Shown: piece by piece, positions 26,451 through 34,522 of the stretch
Numbering within the stretch: the stretch's first letter is position 1
How the letters are laid out: each line of letters starts with the position of its first letter
Assembly (NCBI RefSeq): GCF_014199525.1
Contig: NZ_JACHNU010000001.1
Span: 1,714,182-1,778,181, forward strand
Reading direction: 5' to 3'
DNA from: Conexibacter arvalis
GTDB lineage: Bacteria; Actinomycetota; Thermoleophilia; Solirubrobacterales; Solirubrobacteraceae
Length of the DNA: 64,000 bases
The notes under the pieces: model-generated
The model's database searches: none
Seen by the model: the letters and a program-made list of their open reading frames with translations, nothing else
What the model was told of the DNA's origin: nothing
Position numbers and translations under genes: made by a program

Positions 26451-27113
26451 TCAGTTGCGGCTCGCGCCGAACAACTGCAGGAAGAAGAGGAAGAGGTTGA
26501 AGACGTCGAGGAAGATCGACGCCGCCAGCGGGACCGTCTCGCGCTGGCCGGCGCGGCGCAGCCGGTTGAAGTCGACGAGCGTGTAGCCGGCGAAGACGGC
26601 GATGCCGCCGAGCGCGTATATCGTCGTCGCGCCCTCGATCCCGAACAGCACGATCACGAGGCCGAAGGCGAGCAGCGCGAGCAGGCACCAGAACAGCGTG
26701 CGGTAGAGGTAGGAGAGGTCGCGCCGTGTCGCGTAGCCCCACGTGCCCATGCCGGCGACGGTCAGGCCGGTCGCGCCGGCCGCCTGCCAGACGACCGTCG
26801 GCTCGTTCTCCGCGTACCAGACGACCGTCACGCCGACCGCCAGCCCGAGCAGGAAGCCGAGCCCGAACAGCAGCGCCACCGCGAGGCCCGGCGCGCGCTG
26901 GGCGGCGACGTTCAGCCCGACGATGCAGACGAGCGCGCCGATCCACGGCACGACCCACCAGAGGCCGGTCAGGTCGCGGCCGGCCCACGCGCCGAGCGCC
27001 GCGAAGCCGCAGGTGACCGCGACGAGGCCCATCACGCGCCCGAACAGCGCGCGCGCCTCGCTCCCCTCGACGATCGGCCGTGCGCCGGGAACGCCGCTGA
27101 CGTCGTAGCTCAT
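26451..27113 (-). CDS. Bax inhibitor-1 / YccA family membrane protein
   Basis: This 220-residue protein has seven predicted helices. The first follows FGRVMGLVAVTCGFAALGAW, and the C-terminal half carries the family segment AVFAGYTLVDFNRLR, with the conserved Asp used in pH-gated calcium leak by BsYetJ, then ASIFLDVFNLFLFFLQLFG. Members act as calcium leak or stress-related channels. It is the first gene of a two-gene operon with the LLM oxidoreductase. Confidence 0.92.
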   Translation of the reverse strand: MSYDVSGVPGARPIVEGSEARALFGRVMGLVAVTCGFAALGAWAGRDLTGLWWVVPWIGALVCIVGLNVAAQRAPGLAVALLFGLGFLLGLAVGVTVVWYAENEPTVVWQAAGATGLTVAGMGTWGYATRRDLSYLYRTLFWCLLALLAFGLVIVLFGIEGATTIYALGGIAVFAGYTLVDFNRLRRAGQRETVPLAASIFLDVFNLFLFFLQLFGASRN

Positions 27114-27189
27114 GCGGCCAGTCTTCCCGATCGGCTGGATCTCGGCAAGGTGCGCTGGACGCGGGTCGGCGAGGGGAGGCCGCGCCCGC

Positions 27190-28713
27190 TCAGGCGCCGG
27201 TCGGCCGTATCGCGCGCGAGGTCCGCAGCGGTCTGCCGTCGCGGCCGATCGCGCGCACGGCGACGAGGCGGGCGTCGGTCCGCACGCGCACCGCGGTCTC
27301 GAACCCGCTGCGGCGCACCGGTCTGCCGATCGGCCGCAGCTCGTCGCGCTCGTCGCCGGCGAGCACCCGCCAGCGGCGCACGTGGGTCGCGCCGTTCCAG
27401 CTCGCCCACACGGTCGTGCGGCGCTCCGCGCGGCGGTGGGCGGCGACCGCCGGCCGCGTCGTCGGCCGGCCGCGCCACGGGAAGCGGAACGCCTGGTAGG
27501 TGTCGGCGCCCTCCGGCAGCGCGAGATCGAACAGCAGCCTGCCGTCGCGCGAGAACTCCGAGACCCGCTCCTTGGGCCCCCAGCTGACGAAGACGTTGCC
27601 GTTGGGGAGGACCTGCAGGTTGCACTCGGCGCCGGCCAGCAGCCTCTCGGGATGTCTCCACTCGCGCACGAGCGTCGCTCTCATCGCAGCGGTGTCGAGC
27701 CGCAGCTGCAGCCCGCGCGACTCGTCGGCCTTCGCCGGCGTCGCCTGGTTGTCGAACAGCGTCAGCGTCCCGTCGGGTTGCAGGCGCGCGTCGTGCTGGA
27801 AGGCGAACCTCGTCCCCGGCCCCATCTCGAAGTCGCTCGCCTTGCCGCCGAGCTTCCACGCGATCCTCCCGCTGGGGCGGTCGATCTTGTAGATCGCGTG
27901 CATGTTGCGGGCGCTGACGATCAGGTCGCCGCCGGGCGTCTCGTCGATCGAGTTGATGTGGAAGTAGTCGTGCGGCTTGTTCTCCTTGGGACCGGTCATC
28001 CCCTCGGTGACCGGCAGGTGGTCGGCGCTTCTCCACTCCCACAGCAGCCTCCCGGTCGCGACGTCGACCTCCTGGATCCGCGACTCGACGATCGTGCCGT
28101 CGCGGCCCTGGCCGACGCCGCGCAGGTCGGCTCTTCTCTCGACGTAGACCGGCATCAGCGCGGTGCCGCGCGGCGTCAGCTGGAACTCGTGGTGGTCGGG
28201 CAGCTTCGTGCCGACCGAGCGCACGCGCGCGATCTCGCGGTAGCGCGCGTCCATCACGACGTACTCGCCGTGGCCGTGGCCGAGGTGGGTGTTGCCCTCC
28301 CACCAGATCAGCACCGGTCTGCCTCTGTAGCGCTGGACCTGCACGGCCGTCGCGGTCTTGTCGCCGCCGACCGGGTGGAACCAGACCGGCTGCCCGCGGT
28401 CGTCGACGATCATCGGCCCGTCCTGGCCGGGACCGCGCTTGACGGCGAGGAAGACGTAGCCGGGGGCGACGCCGCGCGCCGGCGTCATCACCGTCAGCGC
28501 GTCGGGATCGAGGTCCTGCCGCGAGTGGAACGACTTCACCTGCGGCGGCTCGGGATCGTGCGGCGGCGTCAGCAGCTCCCACGCGGCGAGCCCGCCGGCG
28601 ACGAGCGCGACGGCGATCCCGAGCGCGGGCGCCGCCGCGCGGCGGCGCGGTCGCCGGGGCGCCGGCGGGCGCGGCGGCTGCGGCTGCAGGGTCGGAGGTC
28701 CGCTCGTGCTCAT
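27190..28713 (-). CDS. Arylsulfotransferase (ASST) family protein, membrane-anchored
   Basis: This 507-residue protein has a Pro/Arg-rich N-terminus, one membrane anchor (APALGIAVALVAGGLAAWEL, about residues 28-47) and a large extracytoplasmic beta-propeller domain of the Arylsulfotran_2 family. His-rich motifs THLGHGHGEYVVMD, LPDHHEFQL and KPHDYFHINSIDE fit the ASST active-site pattern, in which sulfate moves from one phenol to another through a histidine. ATG at 28713 is used, with an in-frame GTG at 28740 as the alternative. AGA codons are common here. The donor and acceptor are unknown, and relatives may have other roles. It is a single-gene unit. Confidence 0.87.
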   Translation of the reverse strand: MSTSGPPTLQPQPPRPPAPRRPRRRAAAPALGIAVALVAGGLAAWELLTPPHDPEPPQVKSFHSRQDLDPDALTVMTPARGVAPGYVFLAVKRGPGQDGPMIVDDRGQPVWFHPVGGDKTATAVQVQRYRGRPVLIWWEGNTHLGHGHGEYVVMDARYREIARVRSVGTKLPDHHEFQLTPRGTALMPVYVERRADLRGVGQGRDGTIVESRIQEVDVATGRLLWEWRSADHLPVTEGMTGPKENKPHDYFHINSIDETPGGDLIVSARNMHAIYKIDRPSGRIAWKLGGKASDFEMGPGTRFAFQHDARLQPDGTLTLFDNQATPAKADESRGLQLRLDTAAMRATLVREWRHPERLLAGAECNLQVLPNGNVFVSWGPKERVSEFSRDGRLLFDLALPEGADTYQAFRFPWRGRPTTRPAVAAHRRAERRTTVWASWNGATHVRRWRVLAGDERDELRPIGRPVRRSGFETAVRVRTDARLVAVRAIGRDGRPLRTSRAIRPTGA

Positions 28714-28805
28714 CGGCGGGGAGGAGTCTCCACCACGCACTTAAGGCGCGGATGAGAGTGGCGGCGCCGCCGGCGCCGGGCGCGAGGCCACGGCGCGGAC
28801 GCTGC

Positions 28806-28839
28806 TAATGTCATCAGCCGATGTCTTCGGTTGATGACA
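28806..28839 (+). promoter_or_regulatory. Promoter and 31-bp palindromic operator over the MFS start codon
   Basis: TAATGT (28806-28811) is a good -10 box. TGTCATCA (28809-28816) and TGATGACA (28832-28839) are perfect inverted arms. The inner CCGA and TCGG also pair, giving 12 of 13 arm positions around a 5-nt centre. The ATG at 28821 lies inside. The TetR gene co-transcribed downstream is the likely ligand-controlled repressor. In RNA the same sequence could hide the start codon. Confidence 0.6.
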
Positions 28840-30317
28840 AAGCGCGGCGGAGGATGGTCGCCGCGCTCGTCTTCGCCGGGCTGACCGTCTCGGTGATGTC
28901 GACGCTCGGCACGCCGCTGATCCCGACGATCGCCGAGGAGCAGGGCGTCTCGCTCGACACGGCGCAGTGGATGCTGACCGTCACGCTGCTCGTCGGCGCG
29001 GTCGCGACGCCGGTCCTCGGCCGGCTCGGCGACGGGCCGCAGCGGCGCACCGTGCTGCTGGTCACGCTCGCCTCGACGCTGGTCGGCTCGGTCGTCGCCG
29101 CGACCTCGCAGACGTTCCCGCAGCTGCTGCTCGGCCGCGCGCTGCAGGGCGTCGGCTACGGCACGGTGCCGCTCGCGATCGCGCTCGTGCGCGAGCACGC
29201 GACCGGCGAGCGGCAGCGCTCGGGGATCGCGACGCTGTCGATCACCGTCGCCGTCGGCGCCGGTCTCGGCTTCCCCGTCACCGGCCTGATCGCGCAGACG
29301 CTCGACTTCCACGCCGCCTTCTGGTTCGGCGCGCTGTTCGCGGCCGGCTCGACGCTCTCTGTCTGGCTCGCGGTCCCGCGCACGACCGGGCGCGCGAAGC
29401 CGGTCTCGCTCGACGTCCCCGGCGCGCTGCTGCTCGCCGGCGGCCTCACCGCGCTGCTGCTCGGGATCAGCCAGGGGGAGTCGCTCGGCTGGGGCTCGCC
29501 GGCCGTGCTGCTGCTGTTCGCCGCCGCCGCGGCGCTGCTCGGCGGCTGGGTGCGGGTCGAGCTGCGCAGCGGCGAGCCGCTCGTCGACCTGCGGCTCGTC
29601 TCGCAGCGCTCGATCGTCGGCGCCAACATCGCCGCGCTGCTGCTCGCGCTCGGCATGTACATCGCGCTGTCGCTCGTCAACCGCCTGATGCAGACGCCCG
29701 AGTCGGTCGGCTACGGCTTCGGCGCGACGCTCGTCACGACCGGCCTGATGCTGCTGCCGCTGTCGCTCGGCAGCCTGATCTCGCAGCCGATCACGCGCCG
29801 CGTGATCGCCCGCTACGGGATCCGCGTCGTCCTGCCGGTCGGGGCGCTGGTCGTCGGCGCGACGCTGGCGTGGCTGGCGGTCGCCCACGACAGGCTCTTC
29901 GACGTCGCGATCGCGACGGCGCTGCTCGGCGTCGGCGTCGGCTGCTCGTTCGCCGCGATGCCGGCGCTGATCGTCGCCAGCGTGCCGCAGGAGCGGACCG
30001 GCTCGGCGACCAGCCTCAACCAGGTGCTGCGCTCGGTCGGCGGCTCGCTCGGCAGCGCCGTCGGCATCGCCTTCCTCACCGCTCACCATCCCGCGGGGCT
30101 GCCGTTCCCGGAGGAGAGCGGCTACACGATCGCGTTCCTCGTCGGCGCGCTCGTCTGCTTCGCGACCGCCGGCCTTGCGATCCTGTTGGCGCCGCGCGCC
30201 GCCGCGCGCCCCGCGGTCGCGCCGCTGCCGCCGCGGGAGGTCGAGCTGCTGGAGGAGGAGGCCGCGATGGGAGCCGGGGTCGGGCCGAGCGTCTTCGGCG
30301 GGGAGCGGACGCGGTGA
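28821..30317 (+). CDS. MFS transporter, DHA2-like multidrug efflux type
   Basis: This 498-residue transporter has about 14 predicted helices. The first helix reads VAALVFAGLTVSVMSTLGTP, and motif A-like sequence GRLGDGPQRRTVLL lies between helices 2 and 3. Motif C-like GAGLGFPVTGLIA is in helix 5. The C-terminus is an acidic cytoplasmic tail with VELLEEEAAM. It overlaps the following TetR gene by 4 nt (GTGA). The palindrome over the start codon suggests repression by that TetR. Substrate is probably a toxic amphiphile. The message is likely leaderless, as the -10 box is 9 nt from the ATG. Confidence 0.9.
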   Translation: MSSVDDKARRRMVAALVFAGLTVSVMSTLGTPLIPTIAEEQGVSLDTAQWMLTVTLLVGAVATPVLGRLGDGPQRRTVLLVTLASTLVGSVVAATSQTFPQLLLGRALQGVGYGTVPLAIALVREHATGERQRSGIATLSITVAVGAGLGFPVTGLIAQTLDFHAAFWFGALFAAGSTLSVWLAVPRTTGRAKPVSLDVPGALLLAGGLTALLLGISQGESLGWGSPAVLLLFAAAAALLGGWVRVELRSGEPLVDLRLVSQRSIVGANIAALLLALGMYIALSLVNRLMQTPESVGYGFGATLVTTGLMLLPLSLGSLISQPITRRVIARYGIRVVLPVGALVVGATLAWLAVAHDRLFDVAIATALLGVGVGCSFAAMPALIVASVPQERTGSATSLNQVLRSVGGSLGSAVGIAFLTAHHPAGLPFPEESGYTIAFLVGALVCFATAGLAILLAPRAAARPAVAPLPPREVELLEEEAAMGAGVGPSVFGGERTR

Positions 30318-31015
30318 GCGCCGAATCCGCCCCGCGACCGGGCGCGCGCGGGCACGGCGCCGAGCCGGCGTCCGGCGCGGCCCCGCGCCGCGGGCGCAGA
30401 CGGGACGCCGAGGCGACCCGGCGGGCGCTGCTGGAGGCGGCCGGCGCGCTCTTCGACGAGCGCGGCTTCGACCGCGCGACGATCCGCGACATCGGCGAGC
30501 GGGCCGGCGTCGACCCGGCGCTGATCGCGCGCTACTTCGGCGGCAAGGAGCAGCTCTACATCGCTGCGCTCGCCGACGAGGGGCGGATCGCGAGACGGCA
30601 GCCGCAGGTCGCCGACCTGCACGCGATCGCCGAGCGCCTGCTGGCGCGCTGGGATCGCGGCGGCACCTCGCCGGTGCGGCGGGCGCTGTCGGACCCGGCG
30701 CCGGCCGATCCCGACCAGCGGGCGCTGCTGCGGCGGATCATGAGACCGGGCGTGATCGACCCGGCGAAGGAGGCCGTCGGGGGCGAGGAGGCGGCCTTGC
30801 GCGCCGAGCTCTTCCTCGCGCTGCTGCTGGGCGTCTCCGCCGCCCGCTCCAACGGGACGCTCAGCGCCGTCGCCAACGCCTCGCGCGCCGAGCTGCTGCG
30901 CCAGCTGGGGCCGCTGCTCGACGCGCTGGCCGACGCGCCGCCGCGCGCCGACGCGCCCGACGCGCCGCCCGCCGACGCGCCTGACGTCCCGCCGCCCGCG
31001 GACGCGGGCGGCTGA
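30314..31015 (+). CDS. TetR family transcriptional regulator (paired with MFS)
   Basis: This 233-residue regulator has an Arg/Gly-rich leader, then the TetR helix-turn-helix (ALFDERGFDRATIRDIGERAG, then LIARYFGGKEQLY). The ligand domain follows, and the last 25 residues are Ala/Asp/Pro repeats (PPRADAPDAPPADAPDVPPP). GTG overlaps the MFS stop. Co-transcription with the pump and the palindrome upstream suggest a feedback loop: pump substrate releases the repressor. The gene ends 3 nt from the stop of the convergent TetR gene. Confidence 0.9.
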   Translation: MSAESAPRPGARGHGAEPASGAAPRRGRRRDAEATRRALLEAAGALFDERGFDRATIRDIGERAGVDPALIARYFGGKEQLYIAALADEGRIARRQPQVADLHAIAERLLARWDRGGTSPVRRALSDPAPADPDQRALLRRIMRPGVIDPAKEAVGGEEAALRAELFLALLLGVSAARSNGTLSAVANASRAELLRQLGPLLDALADAPPRADAPDAPPADAPDVPPPADAGG

Positions 31016-31018
31016 CGC

Positions 31019-31732
31019 TCACCCGTCCCGCTCGCCCGGCCGCGCGCGCAGGCCGTCGAGCACGATCGCGACGTAACGGCGCCAGTTGACGACGCCGGCC
31101 TGCACGATCGACGCGAGCGCGGCGTAGAACGGCGGCATGTCGGTCGCCTTCAGGTCGGCGCGCACGACGCCGGCGGCGTGGGCTCTGGCGAGCAGCTGCT
31201 CGGTCAGGTCGAGCATCTCCTCGACCTGGTCGCCGGCCGGGCCGACCGGGCCGCCGCCGACCAGCGGCCCGCTGCCCGCGACCGAGGCGACGAGCTCGGC
31301 GTAGCCGCGGTCGCGCTCCTGCATCGAGCCGCAGAACTCGAACGAGCGCTCGAGCGCGCGCCACGGGTCGGGGTCGACCAGCAGCTCGTCGCGGATGAAC
31401 GCGAGGATCTGCTCGAAGCGCTGCTGGACCATCGCCTGCGCCAGCGACTCCTTCGTCGGGAAGTGGCGGTAGACGGTCCCGACGCCGACCCCGGCGCGCC
31501 TGGCGATGTCGTCCATCTGCGCGTCGCGGCCGTCCTGGGCGAAGGCGGCGCGCGCGGCGTCGAGCACCTTCAAGCGGTTGCGGGCGGCGTCGGCGCGCAG
31601 CGGCCTCGCCGCCGGGCAGGGGCCGGGCGGCGCCGTCGCGTCGGCTTGGGGGTCGTGCAGCGCGTCGGGCGTGGTCGCGTCGGGCGCCGTCGCGCCGGCT
31701 TCCGGTTCGGGGATCGCGGGTGGGGTTGACAA
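31019..31732 (-). CDS. TetR family transcriptional regulator (divergent from MFS)
   Basis: This 237-residue regulator has helix-turn-helix region QDGRDAQMDDIARRAGVGVG followed by TVYRHFPTKESLAQAM and a C-terminal ligand domain. The TTG at 31732 gives LSTPPAIPEP and a Pro/Ala/Asp-rich leader of about 45 residues. The frame is open further upstream but would run through the promoter. The start remains uncertain. It is divergent from an EmrB-type MFS gene. The intergenic palindrome at 31764-31783 and a half-site at 31735-31741 (GGAACCG) would let it repress both. Confidence 0.85.
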   Translation of the reverse strand: MSTPPAIPEPEAGATAPDATTPDALHDPQADATAPPGPCPAARPLRADAARNRLKVLDAARAAFAQDGRDAQMDDIARRAGVGVGTVYRHFPTKESLAQAMVQQRFEQILAFIRDELLVDPDPWRALERSFEFCGSMQERDRGYAELVASVAGSGPLVGGGPVGPAGDQVEEMLDLTEQLLARAHAAGVVRADLKATDMPPFYAALASIVQAGVVNWRRYVAIVLDGLRARPGERDG

Positions 31733-31783
31733 GCGGAACCGTGCCTCCGTATCGTGCCTGAAAGGAACCGGAGTTCCGGTTCC
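31726..31783 (+). promoter_or_regulatory. MFS promoter and GGAACCG-type TetR operator
   Basis: TTGACA (31726-31731) and TATCGT (31750-31755), with an 18-nt spacer, form a strong promoter for the MFS gene. The perfect palindrome GGAACCGGA-GT-TCCGGTTCC lies at 31764-31783 just downstream of the start point, with an extra half-site GGAACCG at 31735-31741 inside the spacer. Repression by the divergent TetR is inferred. Confidence 0.65.
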
Positions 31784-31814
31784 ATATGCACATCTTACCC
31801 TTGGAGAAGCCCTG

Positions 31815-33281
31815 ATGTCCGACACCGTCCCGGCCCAGGACGGGCTCGATCCCAAGCGCTGGGCCGCGCTCGTCGTGCTCGCGATAGCGCAGTTCATGGT
31901 CGTGCTCGACGCCTCGATCGTGAACGTCGCGCTCCCGTCGATCCAGTCCGATCTCGACTTCACCGACTCCTCGCTGCAGTGGGTCGTCAACGCCTACACG
32001 CTCGCGTTCGGCGGCTTCCTGCTGCTCGGCGGCCGCGCCGCCGACCTGTTCGGCCGCCGGCGCGTCTTCATCGCGGGCCTCGGCCTCTTCTCCGTCGCCT
32101 CGCTCGCGGGCGGCTTCTCGACCACCTCCGAGCAGCTGATCGTCGCCCGCGGCGTGCAGGGGCTCGGTGCGGCGATCGTCTCGCCGGCGGCGCTGTCGAT
32201 CGTCACCACGACCTTCACCGAGGGCGCCGAACGCAACAAGGCGCTCGGGATCTGGGGCGCGCTCGCCGGCGCCGGCGGCGCGGTCGGCGTGCTGCTCGGC
32301 GGGATGCTGACCGAGTGGGCCGGCTGGGAGTGGGTCCTGTTCGTCAACGTCCCGATCGGCCTCGCCGCCGCGATCGCCGCGCCGCGCTGGGTGCGCGAGA
32401 GCCACGGCCACGAGAGAACGAGCATGGACATCGCGGGCGCCGCGCTCGTGACCGGCGGCTTGATCGTGCTTGTCTACGCGCTCGTCGACGCCGAGAGCGC
32501 CGGCTGGGCGTCGTTCCAGACGATCGGCCTGCTGGCGCTGTCGCTGGCGATGCTCGCCGCCTTCGCGTTCGTCGAGCTGAAGGTCGTCAGGTACCCGGTG
32601 ATGCCGTTGAAGATCTTCCGCAATCGCAACGTCGCGAGCGCCGACGCGGTCGCGCTGCTGGTCGGCGCGTCGCTCTTCTCGATGTTCTTCTTCATCTCGC
32701 TCTACCTGCAGCAGGTGCTCGGCTACTCGGCGCTGAAGGCCGGCCTCTCCTACCTGCCGCTGGCGCTGACGATCATCGTCTCGGCCGGCATGGCCTCGCA
32801 GCTGGTGACGAGAGTTGGGACGAAGCCGATCCTCGTGCTCGGGCTGGCGCTGACGGCCGTCGGGCTGCTGCTGTTCTCGTTCGTCTCGGTCGACGGCACC
32901 TACCTCGGCGACGTGCTCGTCCCGTCGCTGATCGTCGCGGCCGGGCTCGGCTTCTCGTTCGTGCCGCTGACGATCACGGCGGTCGCCGGCGTGACCCACC
33001 ACGAGGCGGGCCTCGCCTCCGGCCTCATCAACACCGCGCAGCAGGTCGGCGGCGCGCTCGGGCTCGCGATCCTCTCGTCGATCGCCAACTCGCGGCTGAA
33101 CGACGTCGCCGGCGTGCCGCCGAATCCGGAGCTGCTGCCGAAGGGGCTGACGGAGGGATTCCAGCTCGCCTTCCTCGTCGGCGCCGGCTTCGCCGCCGTC
33201 GGCATCCTGATCGCCCTGATCGCCGTGCCGCGCGTCGGCCGCGAGGAGCTGCCGCAGGAGGGGGCCGCCGCGGCGGCGTGA
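31815..33281 (+). CDS. MFS transporter, EmrB/QacA (DHA2) family
   Basis: This 488-residue transporter has the 14-helix DHA2 layout. Diagnostic motifs are QFMVVLDASIVNVALPSIQ in helix 1 (motif D1), GGRAADLFGRRRVFIAG (motif A) and GVLLGGMLTEWAGWEWVLFVN (motif C then the helix 5/6 loop). ATG at 31815 follows GGAGAAG (31803-31809). The divergent TetR and palindromic operator make this a standard inducible drug-efflux pair. The C-terminus is short and Ala/Glu-rich. Confidence 0.93.
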   Translation: MSDTVPAQDGLDPKRWAALVVLAIAQFMVVLDASIVNVALPSIQSDLDFTDSSLQWVVNAYTLAFGGFLLLGGRAADLFGRRRVFIAGLGLFSVASLAGGFSTTSEQLIVARGVQGLGAAIVSPAALSIVTTTFTEGAERNKALGIWGALAGAGGAVGVLLGGMLTEWAGWEWVLFVNVPIGLAAAIAAPRWVRESHGHERTSMDIAGAALVTGGLIVLVYALVDAESAGWASFQTIGLLALSLAMLAAFAFVELKVVRYPVMPLKIFRNRNVASADAVALLVGASLFSMFFFISLYLQQVLGYSALKAGLSYLPLALTIIVSAGMASQLVTRVGTKPILVLGLALTAVGLLLFSFVSVDGTYLGDVLVPSLIVAAGLGFSFVPLTITAVAGVTHHEAGLASGLINTAQQVGGALGLAILSSIANSRLNDVAGVPPNPELLPKGLTEGFQLAFLVGAGFAAVGILIALIAVPRVGREELPQEGAAAAA

Positions 33282-33353
33282 GTCCCATCTGTGCGCTGTA
33301 GACGGGCGATTCGCGGTGGGAGTACAGTCGCGTCGTACCGCGTGTCGGTGCCC

Positions 33354-33383
33354 CGGGCGGGCGTCGGGGCCGACTCCCGCCCG
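33354..33383. terminator. GC-rich hairpin between convergent units
   Basis: CGGGCGGG (33354-33361) pairs with CCCGCCCG (33376-33383), and the inner TCGG pairs with CCGA. It lies downstream of both the plus-strand MFS gene (stop at 33281) and the minus-strand 25-residue peptide gene (stop at 33408), so it could act as a two-way terminator. Confidence 0.5.
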
Positions 33384-33407
33384 AGGCTGTGTTGGGTTGT
33401 GTGGGCG

Positions 33408-33485
33408 CTACCTGCGGCTCATCCGGTCGATGACCAGGATGGCATGCAGGAGCGCCCACGCCAGGACAAGCACTGCTATGTCCAT
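33408..33485 (-). CDS. 25-residue single-helix membrane peptide
   Basis: A very small ORF encodes MDIAVLVLAWALLHAILVID followed by RMSRR: an acidic residue at the N-terminus, one hydrophobic helix of about 17 residues and a positively charged cytoplasmic-type end. A strong Shine-Dalgarno (AGGAGGTG) lies just upstream of the ATG at 33485, and a GC-rich hairpin follows the stop. These three features make it more credible than a chance ORF. It lies in the 437-nt gap between the MFS and DUF1707 genes. The remaining gap, 33486-33718, shows no other gene. Family is unknown. Confidence 0.55.
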   Translation of the reverse strand: MDIAVLVLAWALLHAILVIDRMSRR

Positions 33486-33705
33486 TCCACCTCCTCTCTC
33501 CGCGTGGGGAGCCGCCGGTCGGCCCCGTGCGGGCGGTCCCGAGAGGGGAGGTCCAACACCAACGCCCGCCATTCTCCGAAAGGTCGTGTGGCGTCTCCAC
33601 AACCTGTTTGCCGCAGCACTGCGGAGGAGCGGCGGAGACGAACGCAACGCACGTGGAACGCCTGCCCGGTGGGCAGCGCCGCGATGCGAGACGGGGGCGG
33701 CGCGG

Positions 33706-33711
33706 TACGCT
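33706..33711 (+). promoter_or_regulatory. Leaderless-type -10 box for DUF1707 gene
   Basis: TACGCT is followed by 7 nt and the GTG start at 33719. The intervening GGAGG is too close to the start for normal ribosome binding, so a leaderless message is the better reading. Confidence 0.45.
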
Positions 33712-33718
33712 CGGAGGC

Positions 33719-34405
33719 GTGGAGCAGCCGCCGCTTCGTGCCAGTGACGCCGACCGCGACCGCGTGATCGCGCTGTTGCGCGAGGCGTCGGTCGACGGGC
33801 GGCTGACCGTCGAGGAGCTGGCCGAGCGGGCGGAGCAGGCCGAGGACGCGAGAACGGTCGCGCAGCTGCAGTCGATCGTCGCCGACCTGCTGCCGGCCGG
33901 CGCGTCGATCCCGGTCGCGCCGCTCGGCGGCGGGCTCGCCGAGGTGACGACCGTCGAGCGCCACCGGGCCGTGCTCGCCAGCCTTCAGCGCCGCGGCCGC
34001 TGGCAGCTCGCGCCGCGCAGCCGCTTCGTCGCGACGCTCGGCTCGATCGAGCTCGACCTGCGGCAGGCGATCATGCCCGGGCCCGAGGTCGAGATCGAGC
34101 TGAAGGCCGTGCTCGGCTCCTGCCACCTGCTCGTCCCCGAGGGGACCGACGTGCGCGTCAGCGGCGGCAACGCGCTCGGCTCCTGCGAGCTGCACCTCGG
34201 CAGCGAGGCGCCGCCGCCCGGCGCGCCGATCGTCCACGTGATCGTCGCCGGCGCGCTCGGCTCGGTCGAGGTGCGCAGCCAGAACCGCTTCGCCGACCGC
34301 ATCAAGCAGGAGGCGAAGCGCTTCGCGCAGCGGCTGATGGAGTCGCCGCGCGTGCCGCGGCCGCCGACGCCGCGCGCCCCGCGAGCGCCCCGCCCGCCGC
34401 GCTGA
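33719..34405 (+). CDS. DUF1707 domain protein with C-terminal LiaF-like domain
   Basis: This 228-residue protein starts with the actinobacterial DUF1707 domain: LRASDADRDRVIALLREA, DGRLTVEELAERAEQAEDA. After a linker, a beta-rich domain (about residues 80-190) has repeated glycine turns, LGSIELDLRQAIM, VLGSCHLLVPEGTDVRV, ALGSCELHLGSEA, and VAGALGSVEVRSQ. This resembles the LiaF/toastrack (DUF2154-like) C-terminal fold of cell-envelope stress proteins. The C-terminus is basic and Pro-rich. There is no membrane helix, so it is cytoplasmic or surface-associated. Function is inferred only from domain class. Confidence 0.85.
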   Translation: MEQPPLRASDADRDRVIALLREASVDGRLTVEELAERAEQAEDARTVAQLQSIVADLLPAGASIPVAPLGGGLAEVTTVERHRAVLASLQRRGRWQLAPRSRFVATLGSIELDLRQAIMPGPEVEIELKAVLGSCHLLVPEGTDVRVSGGNALGSCELHLGSEAPPPGAPIVHVIVAGALGSVEVRSQNRFADRIKQEAKRFAQRLMESPRVPRPPTPRAPRAPRPPR

Positions 34406-34509
34406 GCCGCCGCGCGCCCGCCAGGTCGCTGGCCGTCACGGCGCGAACCATGACAAAACGCATGGCGGGGCGGTGGGGCAGCCGCATCGTGCGAGCGGGC
34501 TGGCGCCGA

Positions 34510-34515
34510 TACGTT
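34510..34515 (+). promoter_or_regulatory. Leaderless-type -10 box for the third MFS gene
   Basis: TACGTT lies 7 nt upstream of the ATG at 34523, and there is no Shine-Dalgarno. This is the same spacing as at 33706 and 47312. Confidence 0.45.
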
Positions 34516-34522
34516 CGGCGGC

